In this document: positions 1 to 10,100 of the stretch, piece by piece
Layout: every line of letters begins with the position of its first letter
How positions within the stretch are numbered: the first letter of the stretch is position 1
NCBI RefSeq assembly: GCF_965196975.1
Contig: NZ_OZ239981.1
Location: 5,580,001 to 5,644,000 of the forward strand
Direction: 5' to 3'
DNA: 64,000 nt
Origin: Endozoicomonas sp965196975
GTDB lineage: Bacteria > Pseudomonadota > Gammaproteobacteria > Pseudomonadales > Endozoicomonadaceae
The notes under the pieces: generated by a model
Told to the model about the DNA's origin: nothing
What the model saw: the letters and a program-made list of their open reading frames with translations, nothing else
Databases searched by the model: none
Translations under genes and position numbers: made by a program

Positions 1-951
1 CCGGAAGCGGTCATGCTTTTTACTGACGTTATCCAGTAGCTGTGGATCATTAATGATTTTGATCACTTCCAGCGCTACTGCACAGGCCAGTGGGTTGCCG
101 CCGTATGTGCTGCCGTGCGTACCAAAACCAAAACTTTCTGCCACCTTGTCATTGGTTAGCATGGCGCCAATAGGGAAGCCACCGCCAAGGGACTTGGCGC
201 TGGTCAGAATGTCAGGTATTACACCAAGCCCCATATAGGCAAACAGCTCACCGGTTCTGCCCATGCCGGACTGAACTTCGTCAAAAACCAGCAGAGCATT
301 ATGCTGGTCACAGAGTTCTCTGACGCCTTTCATAAATTCAGGGTCGGCAGGAATAACTCCTCCTTCCCCCTGAATGGGCTCAGCGACAACGGCACAGGTG
401 CGGTCAGAAATGAGGGCTTTCAGTGCATCAAGGTCGTTATAGGTCGTGTGCAGAACACCGCCAGGAACAGGCTCAAAACCTTCACAGTATTTCTTTTGAC
501 CGCCTACGGTCACCGTAAAGAGCGTTCGGCCATGGAACGATTGGTAGAAGGAGATGATCTCATGCTTTTCCGGACCAAAGTTATCATAGGCGTACTTTCT
601 GGCCAGTTTAAAAGCGGCTTCGTTGGCTTCTGCGCCGGAATTACAGAAGAAGACTTTGTCAGCAAAGGTGTTGTTGATTAACTGTTGAGCCAGTTCAAGA
701 GCTGGTTCATTGGTATAAATATTACTCAGATGCCACAGTTCTTCACCTTGCTTTTTCAGGGCATCAATCAGTGCCGGGTGACAATGCCCCAGGGCATTGA
801 CGGCGATGCCGCCTGCAAAGTCCAGATATTCTTTCCCTTCCTGGTCCCAAACTCGTGACCCCTTCCCTCGCACTGGCACCATGGCCTGGGGCGCATAATT
901 GGGAACCATGACCTGATCAAAGGTTGAGCGATCGACGGGGTGCTCTGACAT
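1..951 (-). CDS. argD: Acetylornithine/succinylornithine-type aminotransferase, 3' end outside window
   Basis: Class III PLP-dependent aminotransferase, the 4th enzyme of arginine biosynthesis (N-acetylornithine:2-oxoglutarate) or AstC in arginine catabolism; the two cannot be told apart here. Reading leftward from ATG at 951, the product begins MSEHPVDRSTFDQVM. It contains DFAGGIAVNALGH, FFCNSGAEANEAA (phosphate-binding region), the AEPIQGEGGV segment, FDEVQ (PLP-ring Asp) and the SAKSLGGGFPIGA motif with the Schiff-base lysine. About 317 of roughly 400 codons are present and the C-terminal domain runs off the window edge. The start is supported by AAGAGGTAAC eight bases upstream. It stands alone here; the neighbouring efflux operon is unrelated. 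Confidence 0.85.
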   Translation of the reverse strand, partial: MSEHPVDRSTFDQVMVPNYAPQAMVPVRGKGSRVWDQEGKEYLDFAGGIAVNALGHCHPALIDALKKQGEELWHLSNIYTNEPALELAQQLINNTFADKVFFCNSGAEANEAAFKLARKYAYDNFGPEKHEIISFYQSFHGRTLFTVTVGGQKKYCEGFEPVPGGVLHTTYNDLDALKALISDRTCAVVAEPIQGEGGVIPADPEFMKGVRELCDQHNALLVFDEVQSGMGRTGELFAYMGLGVIPDILTSAKSLGGGFPIGAMLTNDKVAESFGFGTHGSTYGGNPLACAVALEVIKIINDPQLLDNVSKKHDRFR

Positions 952-1252
952 ACTGTTACCTCTTGGCTATATGGGGCTGCTATCTACTTTATACCCTTCG
1001 CCTTTCAAGCTGCTACTTTGTTGGCTGCGTTCGCTCTACCCGATCACTTACTCTTCGTAAGCTCACGGGGCTTCACTTACTTGTCGCCGCGTAGCAACTT
1101 GAAATCCTTTGGGTATAGAAATCTCACCAATTCGGCGATTTCCTGTCGTTTGAACTGCTTATGGCTGCTCAAATAGCTAAAGCCCGTTTTTATCATTTAT
1201 AAGAATAATTCTACACAAGCCTTAAGAGTTTGTACGGGTATATTTACGGTTC
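952..1252. other. Intergenic stretch holding a dispersed palindrome
   Basis: No coding potential is seen between the aminotransferase start and the RND pump stop. Most of the stretch is the 128-bp palindromic repeat at 990-1117; the rest is AT-rich. Confidence 0.6.
990..1117. repeat. 128-bp dispersed intergenic palindrome, copy 1
   Basis: The ends are TATACCC and GGGTATA. The outer arms pair as TTTCAAGCTGCTAC against GTAGCAACTTGAAA, and the centre is a CTTAC/GTAAG hairpin near 1048-1062. A shorter relative lies at 48974-49058. The overall plan (TATACCC...TTTCAAGTTGC arms, internal AAGTAAGTGA) resembles dispersed palindromic repeats known from other gammaproteobacterial intergenic regions. 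It is likely a structured repeat or MITE rather than a gene. Confidence 0.65.
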
Positions 1253-4200
1253 TTATACGGTTTTCCCCTGCATTTTGCTGAACAGGTAGTAAAGTACCGG
1301 TACTACGACCAGGGTCAGTAGTGTGGATACCATCAGTCCACCGATAATTGTCCAGCCCATGGGGGACCACATGACCGAGTTAGACAGCGTCAATGGCAAC
1401 AGGCCACCAATCGTCGTCATGGTGGTGAGCAATATTGGGAGCATGCGGGTTTGCCCTGACTCAATGATTGCGTCCTTCAGGCTATGTCCGCCCTTACGAA
1501 GCAGGTTGGCATAATCCACCAGAATAATGGAGTTATTGACCACGATACCCACCAGAGAGGTCAGACCTATAAAGGCCGTAAACGAGAAAGTGTATCCTGC
1601 CAGCCAGAGAGCAAGGACCATTCCGGTCACGGCAAAAGGAATGGCAGTAAACACCACGGCAGGCTGTGAGAAGGAGTTAAACTGTAAGACCAGTACAGCA
1701 AAGATGCCCAGCATGGCAATCAGCAATACTTTGGTCATGCCGGCAAAGGACTCTTTTCGCTGCTCCTGTTCCCCGCCTACCTGATAGCTCACACCTTCCG
1801 GCCAGTCGTATTGGTCCAGCTTTTCGACAATGGTGTTAGTCACCGGGTCAGCCTGATAATCACCTTTCAGGTCTGCTGTTACCCTGGCCATACGTTCTGT
1901 CATATGGTGTTGAAAACGGGGCAGGGCGCTTCTCATTTCCAGAGTGACCAGCTGTCGAATGGGAATCAGCTGCCCAGAGGCAGACTTCACAACCATATAG
2001 TTGAAGTCTTCTATTCTGGGACGGTATCCCGAGTCATTACTGCTAGCCCTTGTTTGATGGCCTTGATAGCGCACAATAATTGGATAATCTTCTCCCGCTT
2101 CATCCCGGAACTGGCTGACCGTCATCCCAACCAGGCTGGCCCGGATGACTTCATCAATAGACTGAATGGCCACGCCGTACATGGCCGCCTTCTCCCGGTT
2201 GATATTCACGTGCAGATCAATTTTTGGTTTATCGATCGGATTGTCAACATTCACAGTGCCAGGCGTGTCGAGCATGATCTGCTCAACTTCCCGTGAAGCA
2301 ATGAGTACTTTGCTGAGATCATCACCCACAACCCGTATGGAAACCGGCGCTTCATAGGGAGGCCCCTGAAGCAGTTCCTTAACAGTAATTCGGGCACCGG
2401 GGATCAGGGCAAACTGAGTTCTCAGATCATCCACAAATGGTTCAACTTCACTGAGCTTTCCGGTATGAAGCCGCACTACCAGTTGAGCGTAATTCGGTAC
2501 TTGTCGTTTAGGGAAAATGTTGTAGTAAATACGTGGGTTATCTTTGCCAATATTGGTGGCAATGGAGCGAACCAGTGGGTATGGTTTCAGGATTTCTTCA
2601 ACCCGAATCGACATGTCCCGCGTCTGATCAAAACCTGAACCTTCCGGCAGCTCAATATTCACCAGGAACATGGGCTTTTCTGCTTTTGGAAACATACTGA
2701 CTCCCAGCTGACCTGCCAGCAGTATCGAGCCAACGAGCACCATAATGGCAATGGTCAATATCTGCCACGGGTGCTTCAGAGAGTAAACAAGCGCTGTCCG
2801 GTAACCATTACGAGCAAATGATTGAACCAGTCGCAGCAAGACCGGATCTTTATTTGTCGTATCTTCGGTTTGTTTGCCTGCATGTCTTTTCAGGAAAAGG
2901 CTGGCGAGCAGCGGCGTCAGCATCAGCGCAACCAGCAGAGAAGCAATCAGGGTCAGGATAACGGTAACCGGCATGGACCGGAGGAATATGCCCGCTCCGG
3001 TCTGTAGCCCCAGTATCGGGACAAAGGCCAGTACCGTGGTCAATGTGCCGCTGACAACAGCCCAGCCAACCTGACTGGCACCTTTGGCTGCTGCTTCTCT
3101 TGGGCTTAGGCCTTCCCTGAGAAAACGGCTGACGTTTTCGGTGACCACAATCGCATTATCGACCAGAAGGCCAAGGGCGATGACCAGTCCGGCAATGGAC
3201 ATCTGCTGTAAGCCAAAACCGGCAATATCCAACCAGGCCAGACCAATCAGCACGGAAATGGGGATGGCCAGAATAACGACAATGGCTGAACGTGCACCCA
3301 GCAGGAAAAGCGTGAGCAGGCCAACCAGTACAAGGCCCTGCAGCAAACTGTCAAAAAACTGCGAAACCCGTTCATCAACAGACTCCGCCTGATCATGGGC
3401 AAGTACTACATCAATACCTTCAGGTAAATCTTTGCGAAAGTTATCCAGTACTGCATTCAGACCTGACATGACATCAAAAATATTGCTGCCTTCCCGCTGA
3501 ACCACGCTGATAAAAACAGCCCTTGAGTCATTGTATCGAGCCTCATAGGTCGGAAGTGAGCTGGTCAGTTCAATCTCTGCAATATCCTCAACATAGATAA
3601 TCTTGCCGGGAGCGGAATGAACAGCCGTTCTGTTGATCTGCTCGATAGTACGGAAATCACCACTGGTACGGACAGTAAAGCGACGCTCTCCAGCCAGTAA
3701 GTGTCCGCCAGGCAGGTTGGTGCCAGAGCGTTGGATAGACTGAACCAGATCTTCCAGACCAATACCCAGCTCTTTCATTTTGATCAGGTTGGCTTTGACA
3801 TGAATCTGTTGCTCAGGCAGTGCTTCAACAGTCGCACGTTTGACGCCAGGTACTCGTTCAAACTGCTTTTCCAGCTTTTCTGCGAGGAATTTTAATGTGA
3901 GATAATCGTGTTCAGCTTTTCCGTTCGCGGTGGTCATTGCCACCTGAAGAACATTAACATCAATCGGTGAGATTCGGTCAATGGCAAGCACGGCGATGTC
4001 GTCTGGCAGCGAGTCTCTGATGCGAGACACTTCTGCAACAACATCGTCGTATTTATCCTGTGGATCGGTGCCGTACAGAAACTCGACCTGGATAACGGCC
4101 AGCCCATCTTCAATATTCGATTTGAGGACTTTTATGTCATCCAGCTCGTTAATGGCCTCTTCGACAGGATCAACGATCAGTTTCTCCATATCCAGTGGGC

Positions 4201-4363
4201 TGGTGCCGGGATAAACAACCCGGACCATGGCTGCCGAAAATTTGAACTGAGGGTCTTCCGAGCGGGGCATGGAGTTCAGGGATACCACACCCAGGGCAAC
4301 CATCAGCAGAATGATCACCAGGGTAAAGCGGTGATGAGCAATGGCGATAGCGGGCAGTTTCAT
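1253..4363 (-). CDS. RND-family (HAE1-type) inner-membrane efflux transporter
   Basis: 1036-residue proton-driven resistance-nodulation-division pump, the usual length for AcrB/MexB relatives. The N-terminus (MKLPAIAIAHHRFTLV) enters TM1, followed by a long periplasmic porter domain, a central TM bundle (about residues 335-495), a second porter domain and a final TM bundle (about 865-1030). The TM4 motif reads LGLLVDNAIVVTENV, keeping one of the two proton-relay aspartates of AcrB (Asn replaces the second), as in many HAE1 members. The start ATG sits 4 bp after the adaptor gene, with AGGAGCAG as its ribosome site, so translation is coupled. No TolC-like outer-membrane gene is in the operon. 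The substrate cannot be read from sequence. Confidence 0.93.
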   Translation of the reverse strand: MKLPAIAIAHHRFTLVIILLMVALGVVSLNSMPRSEDPQFKFSAAMVRVVYPGTSPLDMEKLIVDPVEEAINELDDIKVLKSNIEDGLAVIQVEFLYGTDPQDKYDDVVAEVSRIRDSLPDDIAVLAIDRISPIDVNVLQVAMTTANGKAEHDYLTLKFLAEKLEKQFERVPGVKRATVEALPEQQIHVKANLIKMKELGIGLEDLVQSIQRSGTNLPGGHLLAGERRFTVRTSGDFRTIEQINRTAVHSAPGKIIYVEDIAEIELTSSLPTYEARYNDSRAVFISVVQREGSNIFDVMSGLNAVLDNFRKDLPEGIDVVLAHDQAESVDERVSQFFDSLLQGLVLVGLLTLFLLGARSAIVVILAIPISVLIGLAWLDIAGFGLQQMSIAGLVIALGLLVDNAIVVTENVSRFLREGLSPREAAAKGASQVGWAVVSGTLTTVLAFVPILGLQTGAGIFLRSMPVTVILTLIASLLVALMLTPLLASLFLKRHAGKQTEDTTNKDPVLLRLVQSFARNGYRTALVYSLKHPWQILTIAIMVLVGSILLAGQLGVSMFPKAEKPMFLVNIELPEGSGFDQTRDMSIRVEEILKPYPLVRSIATNIGKDNPRIYYNIFPKRQVPNYAQLVVRLHTGKLSEVEPFVDDLRTQFALIPGARITVKELLQGPPYEAPVSIRVVGDDLSKVLIASREVEQIMLDTPGTVNVDNPIDKPKIDLHVNINREKAAMYGVAIQSIDEVIRASLVGMTVSQFRDEAGEDYPIIVRYQGHQTRASSNDSGYRPRIEDFNYMVVKSASGQLIPIRQLVTLEMRSALPRFQHHMTERMARVTADLKGDYQADPVTNTIVEKLDQYDWPEGVSYQVGGEQEQRKESFAGMTKVLLIAMLGIFAVLVLQFNSFSQPAVVFTAIPFAVTGMVLALWLAGYTFSFTAFIGLTSLVGIVVNNSIILVDYANLLRKGGHSLKDAIIESGQTRMLPILLTTMTTIGGLLPLTLSNSVMWSPMGWTIIGGLMVSTLLTLVVVPVLYYLFSKMQGKTV

Positions 4364-4367
4364 GGTG

Positions 4368-5471
4368 TTACTGCTCCTGCTGTGCTTTTTTATCTAAAAG
4401 TGTATCTACATAGGCTTTATCACTGGCAATGACGTTGACCTTTTCGCCATGCCTGAGCAATCCAGCTCCTGTGGTAATCAGGGGTTCGCCCTGTTGAATA
4501 CCATCGCTGATTGCAGCCATACGTCCGTCAAGATAAGCGAGGGAGACGGTACGTTGCTCCGCAGTCTGTTGTTGCTGATCCAGAAGAAAGACTTTTGCGG
4601 TTTGTTTCAGGTCGTTTACTTCACTCTGAATAATTGCAGCTACAGGAATCAGGGCAACCTTTGTACCTGAGGAGGGTTGTATATCAATTTGCCCAACAAA
4701 GCCGGAGCGAAGCTGTGAGTTACCGACAGGTAGACTGATTTCAATCTCGAAAGTACCTGTGCTCGTTGCCAGAGGTGTCATTTGAGTGACGGTTCCTTCG
4801 AAAGCCTGAGCCGGCAGGGCATCAAAATAAATAGATGCTGTGTCGCCGATAGCTATACGAACAATATCCCGGTCCGTAACACTGCTTCGGATAACCCATC
4901 CTTTGCTTTCATCAGCAACCACCAGGATAGGCTGGTAAGGTGATACCAGCTCATTGGGTTCTACATGGCGCTGCAATACCAGGCCTGCTGCAGATGCATG
5001 GATGCTTGAATAGGCACGGTTGAACTTGGCAATGAGCAATTTACTTTCAGCAATGGTCAGTTCGGTTTCAGCGGACTGGAGTTTCTCAAGAGAAAGCACA
5101 TTGGTTTTATGGAGCTGCTGGAAACGCTCCAGGTTTTTTTTGGCCAGTGACACTCTGGCTTCCGCTTCATCGACCTGAGCGTTGATTTCATCCAGTGCAA
5201 GACTGGCCAGCAGTTGTCCTTTGGTGACGGTGTTTCCCGCTTCGACCCGTATTTGCGTCACTGGGCCAGAGGTCTTAAACGAGAGCGTCTGCTGGGACTT
5301 GTACGACAGTATTCCACTGGTCTGGATGGGTTGAGAATACTCCTGATATTGAACCGGTTGTATTTGAACAGCAACAGGAGGTTTTTCTTCGGCGGTAGCT
5401 GAGGCTGTGTACAGCGTTATTGAGAATAAAGGGAGTAAAACTCTTTTTCTCAAAAAATATCCACAAAGCAT
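4368..5471 (-). CDS. RND periplasmic adaptor (membrane fusion protein)
   Basis: 367-residue HlyD/AcrA-type adaptor linking the downstream RND pump to an outer-membrane channel. It has an N-terminal hydrophobic signal (LRKRVLLPLFSITLYTASATA), no clear lipobox Cys, a biotinyl-lipoyl half motif (SGPVTQIRVEAGNTVTKGQLLASL), an alpha-helical hairpin around residues 95-150, the second lipoyl half (IHASAAGLV), then beta-barrel and membrane-proximal domains. The start is supported by AAAGGACTG upstream. First gene of a two-gene operon. No adjacent regulator gene is present; an IS lies about 300 bp upstream and may have replaced one. Confidence 0.92.
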   Translation of the reverse strand: MLCGYFLRKRVLLPLFSITLYTASATAEEKPPVAVQIQPVQYQEYSQPIQTSGILSYKSQQTLSFKTSGPVTQIRVEAGNTVTKGQLLASLALDEINAQVDEAEARVSLAKKNLERFQQLHKTNVLSLEKLQSAETELTIAESKLLIAKFNRAYSSIHASAAGLVLQRHVEPNELVSPYQPILVVADESKGWVIRSSVTDRDIVRIAIGDTASIYFDALPAQAFEGTVTQMTPLATSTGTFEIEISLPVGNSQLRSGFVGQIDIQPSSGTKVALIPVAAIIQSEVNDLKQTAKVFLLDQQQQTAEQRTVSLAYLDGRMAAISDGIQQGEPLITTGAGLLRHGEKVNVIASDKAYVDTLLDKKAQQEQ

Positions 5472-5529
5472 TTGAGCAGTCCTTTGAGCCGGCGTTTTTC
5501 TTTTTAGGCTGGGCTCTTTTTGGTGGTAC

Positions 5530-5541
5530 TAAAGTACTTTA
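5530..5541. promoter_or_regulatory. Perfect 12-bp palindrome in efflux operon leader
   Basis: TAAAGTACTTTA lies about 60 bp upstream of the adaptor start and extends imperfectly by two bases each side. Its size and position suit a repressor operator, but no regulator is known. Confidence 0.35.
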
Positions 5542-5770
5542 ATTTTATGATCGGCCATAGCTTACCTGATTATTTACATAACTTAACCATTTTCTTTTTC
5601 ATATTCAGCCAAGTATGAGCTGCGTATTCTTAACGTAACGAGGGGGCAGTTGTTTTCTATAGCTTGGGATTTAGAAGGTTTCTGAAGTTTACTGATATGA
5701 ATTAAGTGCCAGGATTTCTGTGAAGGTGTGGGTTGCTTATTCTAAAGGTTGGGGCAGATGTTTGTTGAAC

Positions 5771-7161
5771 GGGTGCTCTCTCTGAATGATTGAAACAATA
5801 GTGCTCTATTTTCACAGCTACTATGGGAACACCACTCATAATAGTTAACTGTCATGCCCGCTTCTGTTATTTCCAGCTCTACCAAAAGCATCGTTTTGCA
5901 AATTGAAGTTTCTATAGATTCAGGCAACATGCTGAATCTTGAAGATAGTTTACAGCGTGCACTCAATGAAGCCGGGCAGCTTGGAACAAAAGAGTTATTG
6001 GGGCTATTTGAATCACCCAATAAAGAACCTATCGTCGTTAATCAGCAGAAGTGGAACTACAAAGGAAAGGTTCTTAAGCACTATGAAACCTTATACGGTC
6101 GTATACCTTTGGAGCGCTCCGTATATCAGGGTGTCAGAGGTGGCAGTACTCTGGCAGCACTTGATCTTCGTGCCGGTATTATTGGTTCAGCTACCCCCAA
6201 ATTTGCCAAGTCTATCGCCTGGAAATACAGCCAGATGCCAGCGCCTGCGGTAAAAGAAGATTTTGAGACCAACCATCAAAGGACGCTTTCAAATTCTTAT
6301 ATCAAGCATTTATCGGACAGAGTAGGTGCATTAATTGAAGACCAGCAAGACACTCACTACCACCTTCCTCCACTAAAAGAGCCTGTTGAAACAATAGCCA
6401 TTGGTCTGGATGGAACCTGCATGCTGCTTTGTGAAGAAGGCTGGAGGGAAGCCATGTGTGGGGCATTGAGCCTATATTCTGCAGATGGAGACAGGCTCCA
6501 CACGATATATACAGCCAGTTCGCCAGAGTATGGTAAACAAAGCTTTATGAGCAAGCTCGACGAGGAGATTGCAGATCTAAAACGACTCTACCCAAATGCC
6601 ACATACATCGGGGTAGCTGACGGGGCTAGAGAAAACTGGAGTTATTTGAAACAACATACCTCTGGGCAGATACTCGATTTTTATCATGCATCTGAATATT
6701 TAGCTGGAGCAGCGGAAGCACTGTTTCCAACCAGTAAGGCGAAGCGACACCAGTGGCTTGAAGACAGGCTACATAGTTTGAAAAACAAGCGTGGAGCAGC
6801 CAAAAAAATCCTTCAGGAAATTGAATCAGCCGAGCTCCCGAAAAAGACAATCGCACTGACAGAGAAGCGCTACAAAGCTGTGAGCTATTTTACAAACAAT
6901 CACCAGTTAATGAATTATCATCAGGCGCTTAAACGCCATTGGCCAATAGGTTCAGGAGTTACTGAAGCGGCTTGTAAGACTCTGGTAAAGCAACGATTAT
7001 GTGGTTCTGGAATGAGGTGGAAAGCAACAGGAGCGGAAGTGCTTTTGACAACAAGAGCACTGATCCAGAGTAAGGGGCGCTGGGAACAACTTTGGTCTGA
7101 GTTCATGACTGGAAAGGTTGAAGCTAACCTATGAGTCAGTTATCAAATTGAGAGAGCACCC
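5771..7161 (+). mobile_element. ISKra4-type insertion sequence, copy 1 (1391 bp)
   Basis: Bounded by inverted ends GGGTGCTCTCTC (left, then TGAATG; right end read inward continues AATTTGATA). It has the same length as copy 2 at 34407-35797. The 8 bp on the left (TGTTGAAC) and right (ATCTCATT) do not match, so no target duplication survives. This indicates a deletion or recombination after insertion. Its right edge lies inside the RTX-type gene and supplies that gene's stop codon. Confidence 0.92.
5854..7134 (+). CDS. ISKra4-family transposase
   Basis: 426-residue DDE-type transposase filling the IS. Features that fit the family are IGLDGT (first acidic residue), VADGARENW (second), and a C-terminal HWPIGSGVTEAACK segment followed by LCGSGMRW. 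The reading frame is intact. It differs from copy 2 at one seen residue (Ala in MCGAL, GCA at 6463-6465; Thr in copy 2), so the two copies diverged very recently. The upstream leader is only about 80 bp from the IS end. The family name rests on motif memory and is the least certain part. Confidence 0.85.
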   Translation: MPASVISSSTKSIVLQIEVSIDSGNMLNLEDSLQRALNEAGQLGTKELLGLFESPNKEPIVVNQQKWNYKGKVLKHYETLYGRIPLERSVYQGVRGGSTLAALDLRAGIIGSATPKFAKSIAWKYSQMPAPAVKEDFETNHQRTLSNSYIKHLSDRVGALIEDQQDTHYHLPPLKEPVETIAIGLDGTCMLLCEEGWREAMCGALSLYSADGDRLHTIYTASSPEYGKQSFMSKLDEEIADLKRLYPNATYIGVADGARENWSYLKQHTSGQILDFYHASEYLAGAAEALFPTSKAKRHQWLEDRLHSLKNKRGAAKKILQEIESAELPKKTIALTEKRYKAVSYFTNNHQLMNYHQALKRHWPIGSGVTEAACKTLVKQRLCGSGMRWKATGAEVLLTTRALIQSKGRWEQLWSEFMTGKVEANL

Positions 7162-10100
7162 ATCTCATTAACATCCCATACATTGCGAATGACACCACCA
7201 CCCACTGACTGATAGTCACTAACAGTTGCATCAAAAACAACGCCTCCAGTGGCATTGGAGAAATCCGCATCTGTTAGAGGCACAATCACTTCATCAACGC
7301 TCTGCGCCTTAATTAACAGTTTTGGTGCATCTGCAACAGCCGCAATCTCGATAGCGTAGCTTCCGCTGGTCTGATAGGTTCCATCAGTCACCGTGAAACT
7401 TAACTGGGCCGTTGTTCCACCCAGGTTATAACCCGGCCTGAATGTAAAGGTCCCATCCTGATTGTTGATCACATCACCAGCACCATTGATCACCTGCACA
7501 TTGGACACACTGAGATCTGAGTACCCCCAGCCGGTAACCGTGTTCACCAGGTCAGCTTCAAGAATGGTTAAGCTGCTGTCTTCTGAGGTTGATGCTTCCA
7601 GATCCGAAGCCTGCAGTTCTGCGCCAGCATTGATATGAATGGTTTGAGAGACTGATGCCTCTCCTTCTGCCGAGGGCTCAGAAGAAGTTGCGGTTACGAC
7701 TACATCCAACTGACCATTATGCCCCTCTGCCAGATCGATTTGCATGGTTTGCTGCAAAGCTGGGGTTGGAATGACTGCAGGCCCATCATTTCCAACAACT
7801 ACGGAGCCGGCATATATTTGCTTGTTGGCAGCTCCCATATCAATGGTGTAATTAAAATCTGCAAAGTCATTATCACCACCACCGTATAAATCTTCAAAGC
7901 CATAAACAATGTCTCCATCACTGTTTAACGTTGTTTGAACATGCACAATACCATCTTCATTAAGGTTGTTACTGGCACTACCATGGAAGACAGCATCTCC
8001 AAATTGACTTTGAATGACCGTTTCTGAGCCATCATTACCCACAAATACCAACTGCGGATCATTCGTCTGCATGGTGACAGGTGAGCCATCAGAAGACCTC
8101 AATTCAAAGGTACCGTCCTGAAGCTGAGAAAAGTCGTTGTAGTTGTAGCCATTGGGAACAATAAACAGGTTGAAGCTCTCACCTTCTCCAACATTAAAGC
8201 TGAATGATTCCTGACCAGGAACCAGATTGCCTCCCCCCCCCTGCTGAGAGGCATTTTCATAAACCAGATGAACGTCACCAATGGAACCATCAGCATTAAC
8301 CATGTAATAGCCAGCAGCATTCTGAAAACCAGCAGACTCTCCCTGAAATGTGACGGTTACTTCAGTTTCCGCATAGCTGGTCAAACCATTGCTCTGTTCC
8401 TCGAAAATAGCCTGACCATCGAAGTGTATAACTGACGACTCTGGCAACCCATCAACCGTCACGGTCACACTTTCAGAGTTGTCCTGATCCAGCGTTTCTG
8501 CCGCAATGTTAAGTTCAACACTGCCACCAGCTTCTGTGTAATAAGCCTGTCCCGCCATATCATTGCCATCACTGTCAGTGATTGACAGTATTGGTGCATC
8601 GGCGACAGCGGTAATCCCGAGAGAGAACACGACATCAATGTCAGATTCTCCATCGGACACGGTGTAACCAAATTCGGCATCCACACCACCAAGGTCCGGA
8701 GTGGGTGTAAAGGTATAGGTGCCATCCTGGTTGTTCACCAACTCACCGGAACCATTGGTGACCTCAAGACCGGAAAGACTTAAATCCGGGTTACCATTTC
8801 CATAAACCGCACCGAACAAACTCGCTTCGGTAATGGTGTAACTGCCATCTTCTTCGACCGTATCGCGCAACGTGGTTGCATGAAGCCGACCATTGAGATC
8901 CCGGACAATGGTCATATCATCCCCAAGGATGATAGAAACTGGAGAGCCTAGTGCAGATGCACCACCAAATTTGGCAATGGCCTGATCGTACGTGAATCGC
9001 CCCTGACCGGTTTGATCAAAGTACACAAACTGGTTATCAAAGTTGAAGTATTGATCCAGATCCACCAGTTCAAAGCCTTCAGGCACAAATGCACTGATAT
9101 CCAGAACGTCCCTTTGTCCACCACCCGAGGAAAAATCCCAAATAGTGTCAACTTCACCATCATCACTGAGGATAAATGTATCGCTGCCAGCCCCACCGGC
9201 AAGAAAGTCCTTTCCCAGGCCTCCTGCAATCACATCATCGCCCTGACCACCATCCAGGTAATCATTCCCCACACCGCCTTTCAGGGTGTCATCACCATAT
9301 TTTCCATAGAGGCCAAGACGCTGCGCACTGTCACCTTCAAATTCCCCGGTATTTCTGTTGTAACCAGACTGCTCGGTATACCCGGAACCATCCAACACAT
9401 CATCACTGAAACCACCAAAGGCCCTTTCTATTCCTCTGGCTTTCAAGTCAAGATCGAGAGTGTCTCCGGTTGCGCCCTGAAGTCTGGCGGTATCGTATCC
9501 AGTTCCCCCTTCTACGGTTCCTGAAGCTAAATCCAGACCATCAACCGTTAGCTGATCGTTTCCTGCGCCACCATAGAGATGGTCTGCACTTTTTTCCTGC
9601 GACAGACCATCGCCGTCCATAATGTCATCACCGGATTGCCCTCGGAGAATATCGCTTCCCTGCCCACCTCGCAGCAGGCCGCCATTCTCATCAGCAATAA
9701 ACTCAGACAGCGCATCATCACGGTTTAGTTCAATATTGGAACCATCTGCCAGCCTCAGAGTGATCAGGTTATCGATATCAACGCGTTCACCCCAGCGACC
9801 CAGCTCATTCGACTTATCAAACCTTGCTGCACCAGTGACATCTACATAGATACCAACATCAGTTACCTTGACATAAGAGTGGATGTTCTCGGCTGTCGCC
9901 TCTAACGGCAGAATATGCTGCAAGTCAATCAGATCACGATGCCCCTCTATACTTGTGTAGTCGTATAAAAGGTCTGACCTTAAATCGTCATCGGTTGTGG
10001 TTTCCAGTTGAAGCACGTATTCATCCTGTCCCGCACCACCAGTGACAAAGTTACGCCCTCGGCCTGCATCAATCAGGTCATTGCCGAGGCCACCATCCAG

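Noticed and set aside
6357..7106. Minus-strand frames inside ISKra4-type copy 1
   Set aside because: They are shadows of the transposase and repeat exactly in copy 2.
8099..9524. Open frames antisense or out of frame to the RTX-type gene
   Set aside because: The repeated modules and compositional bias of the RTX gene explain them.
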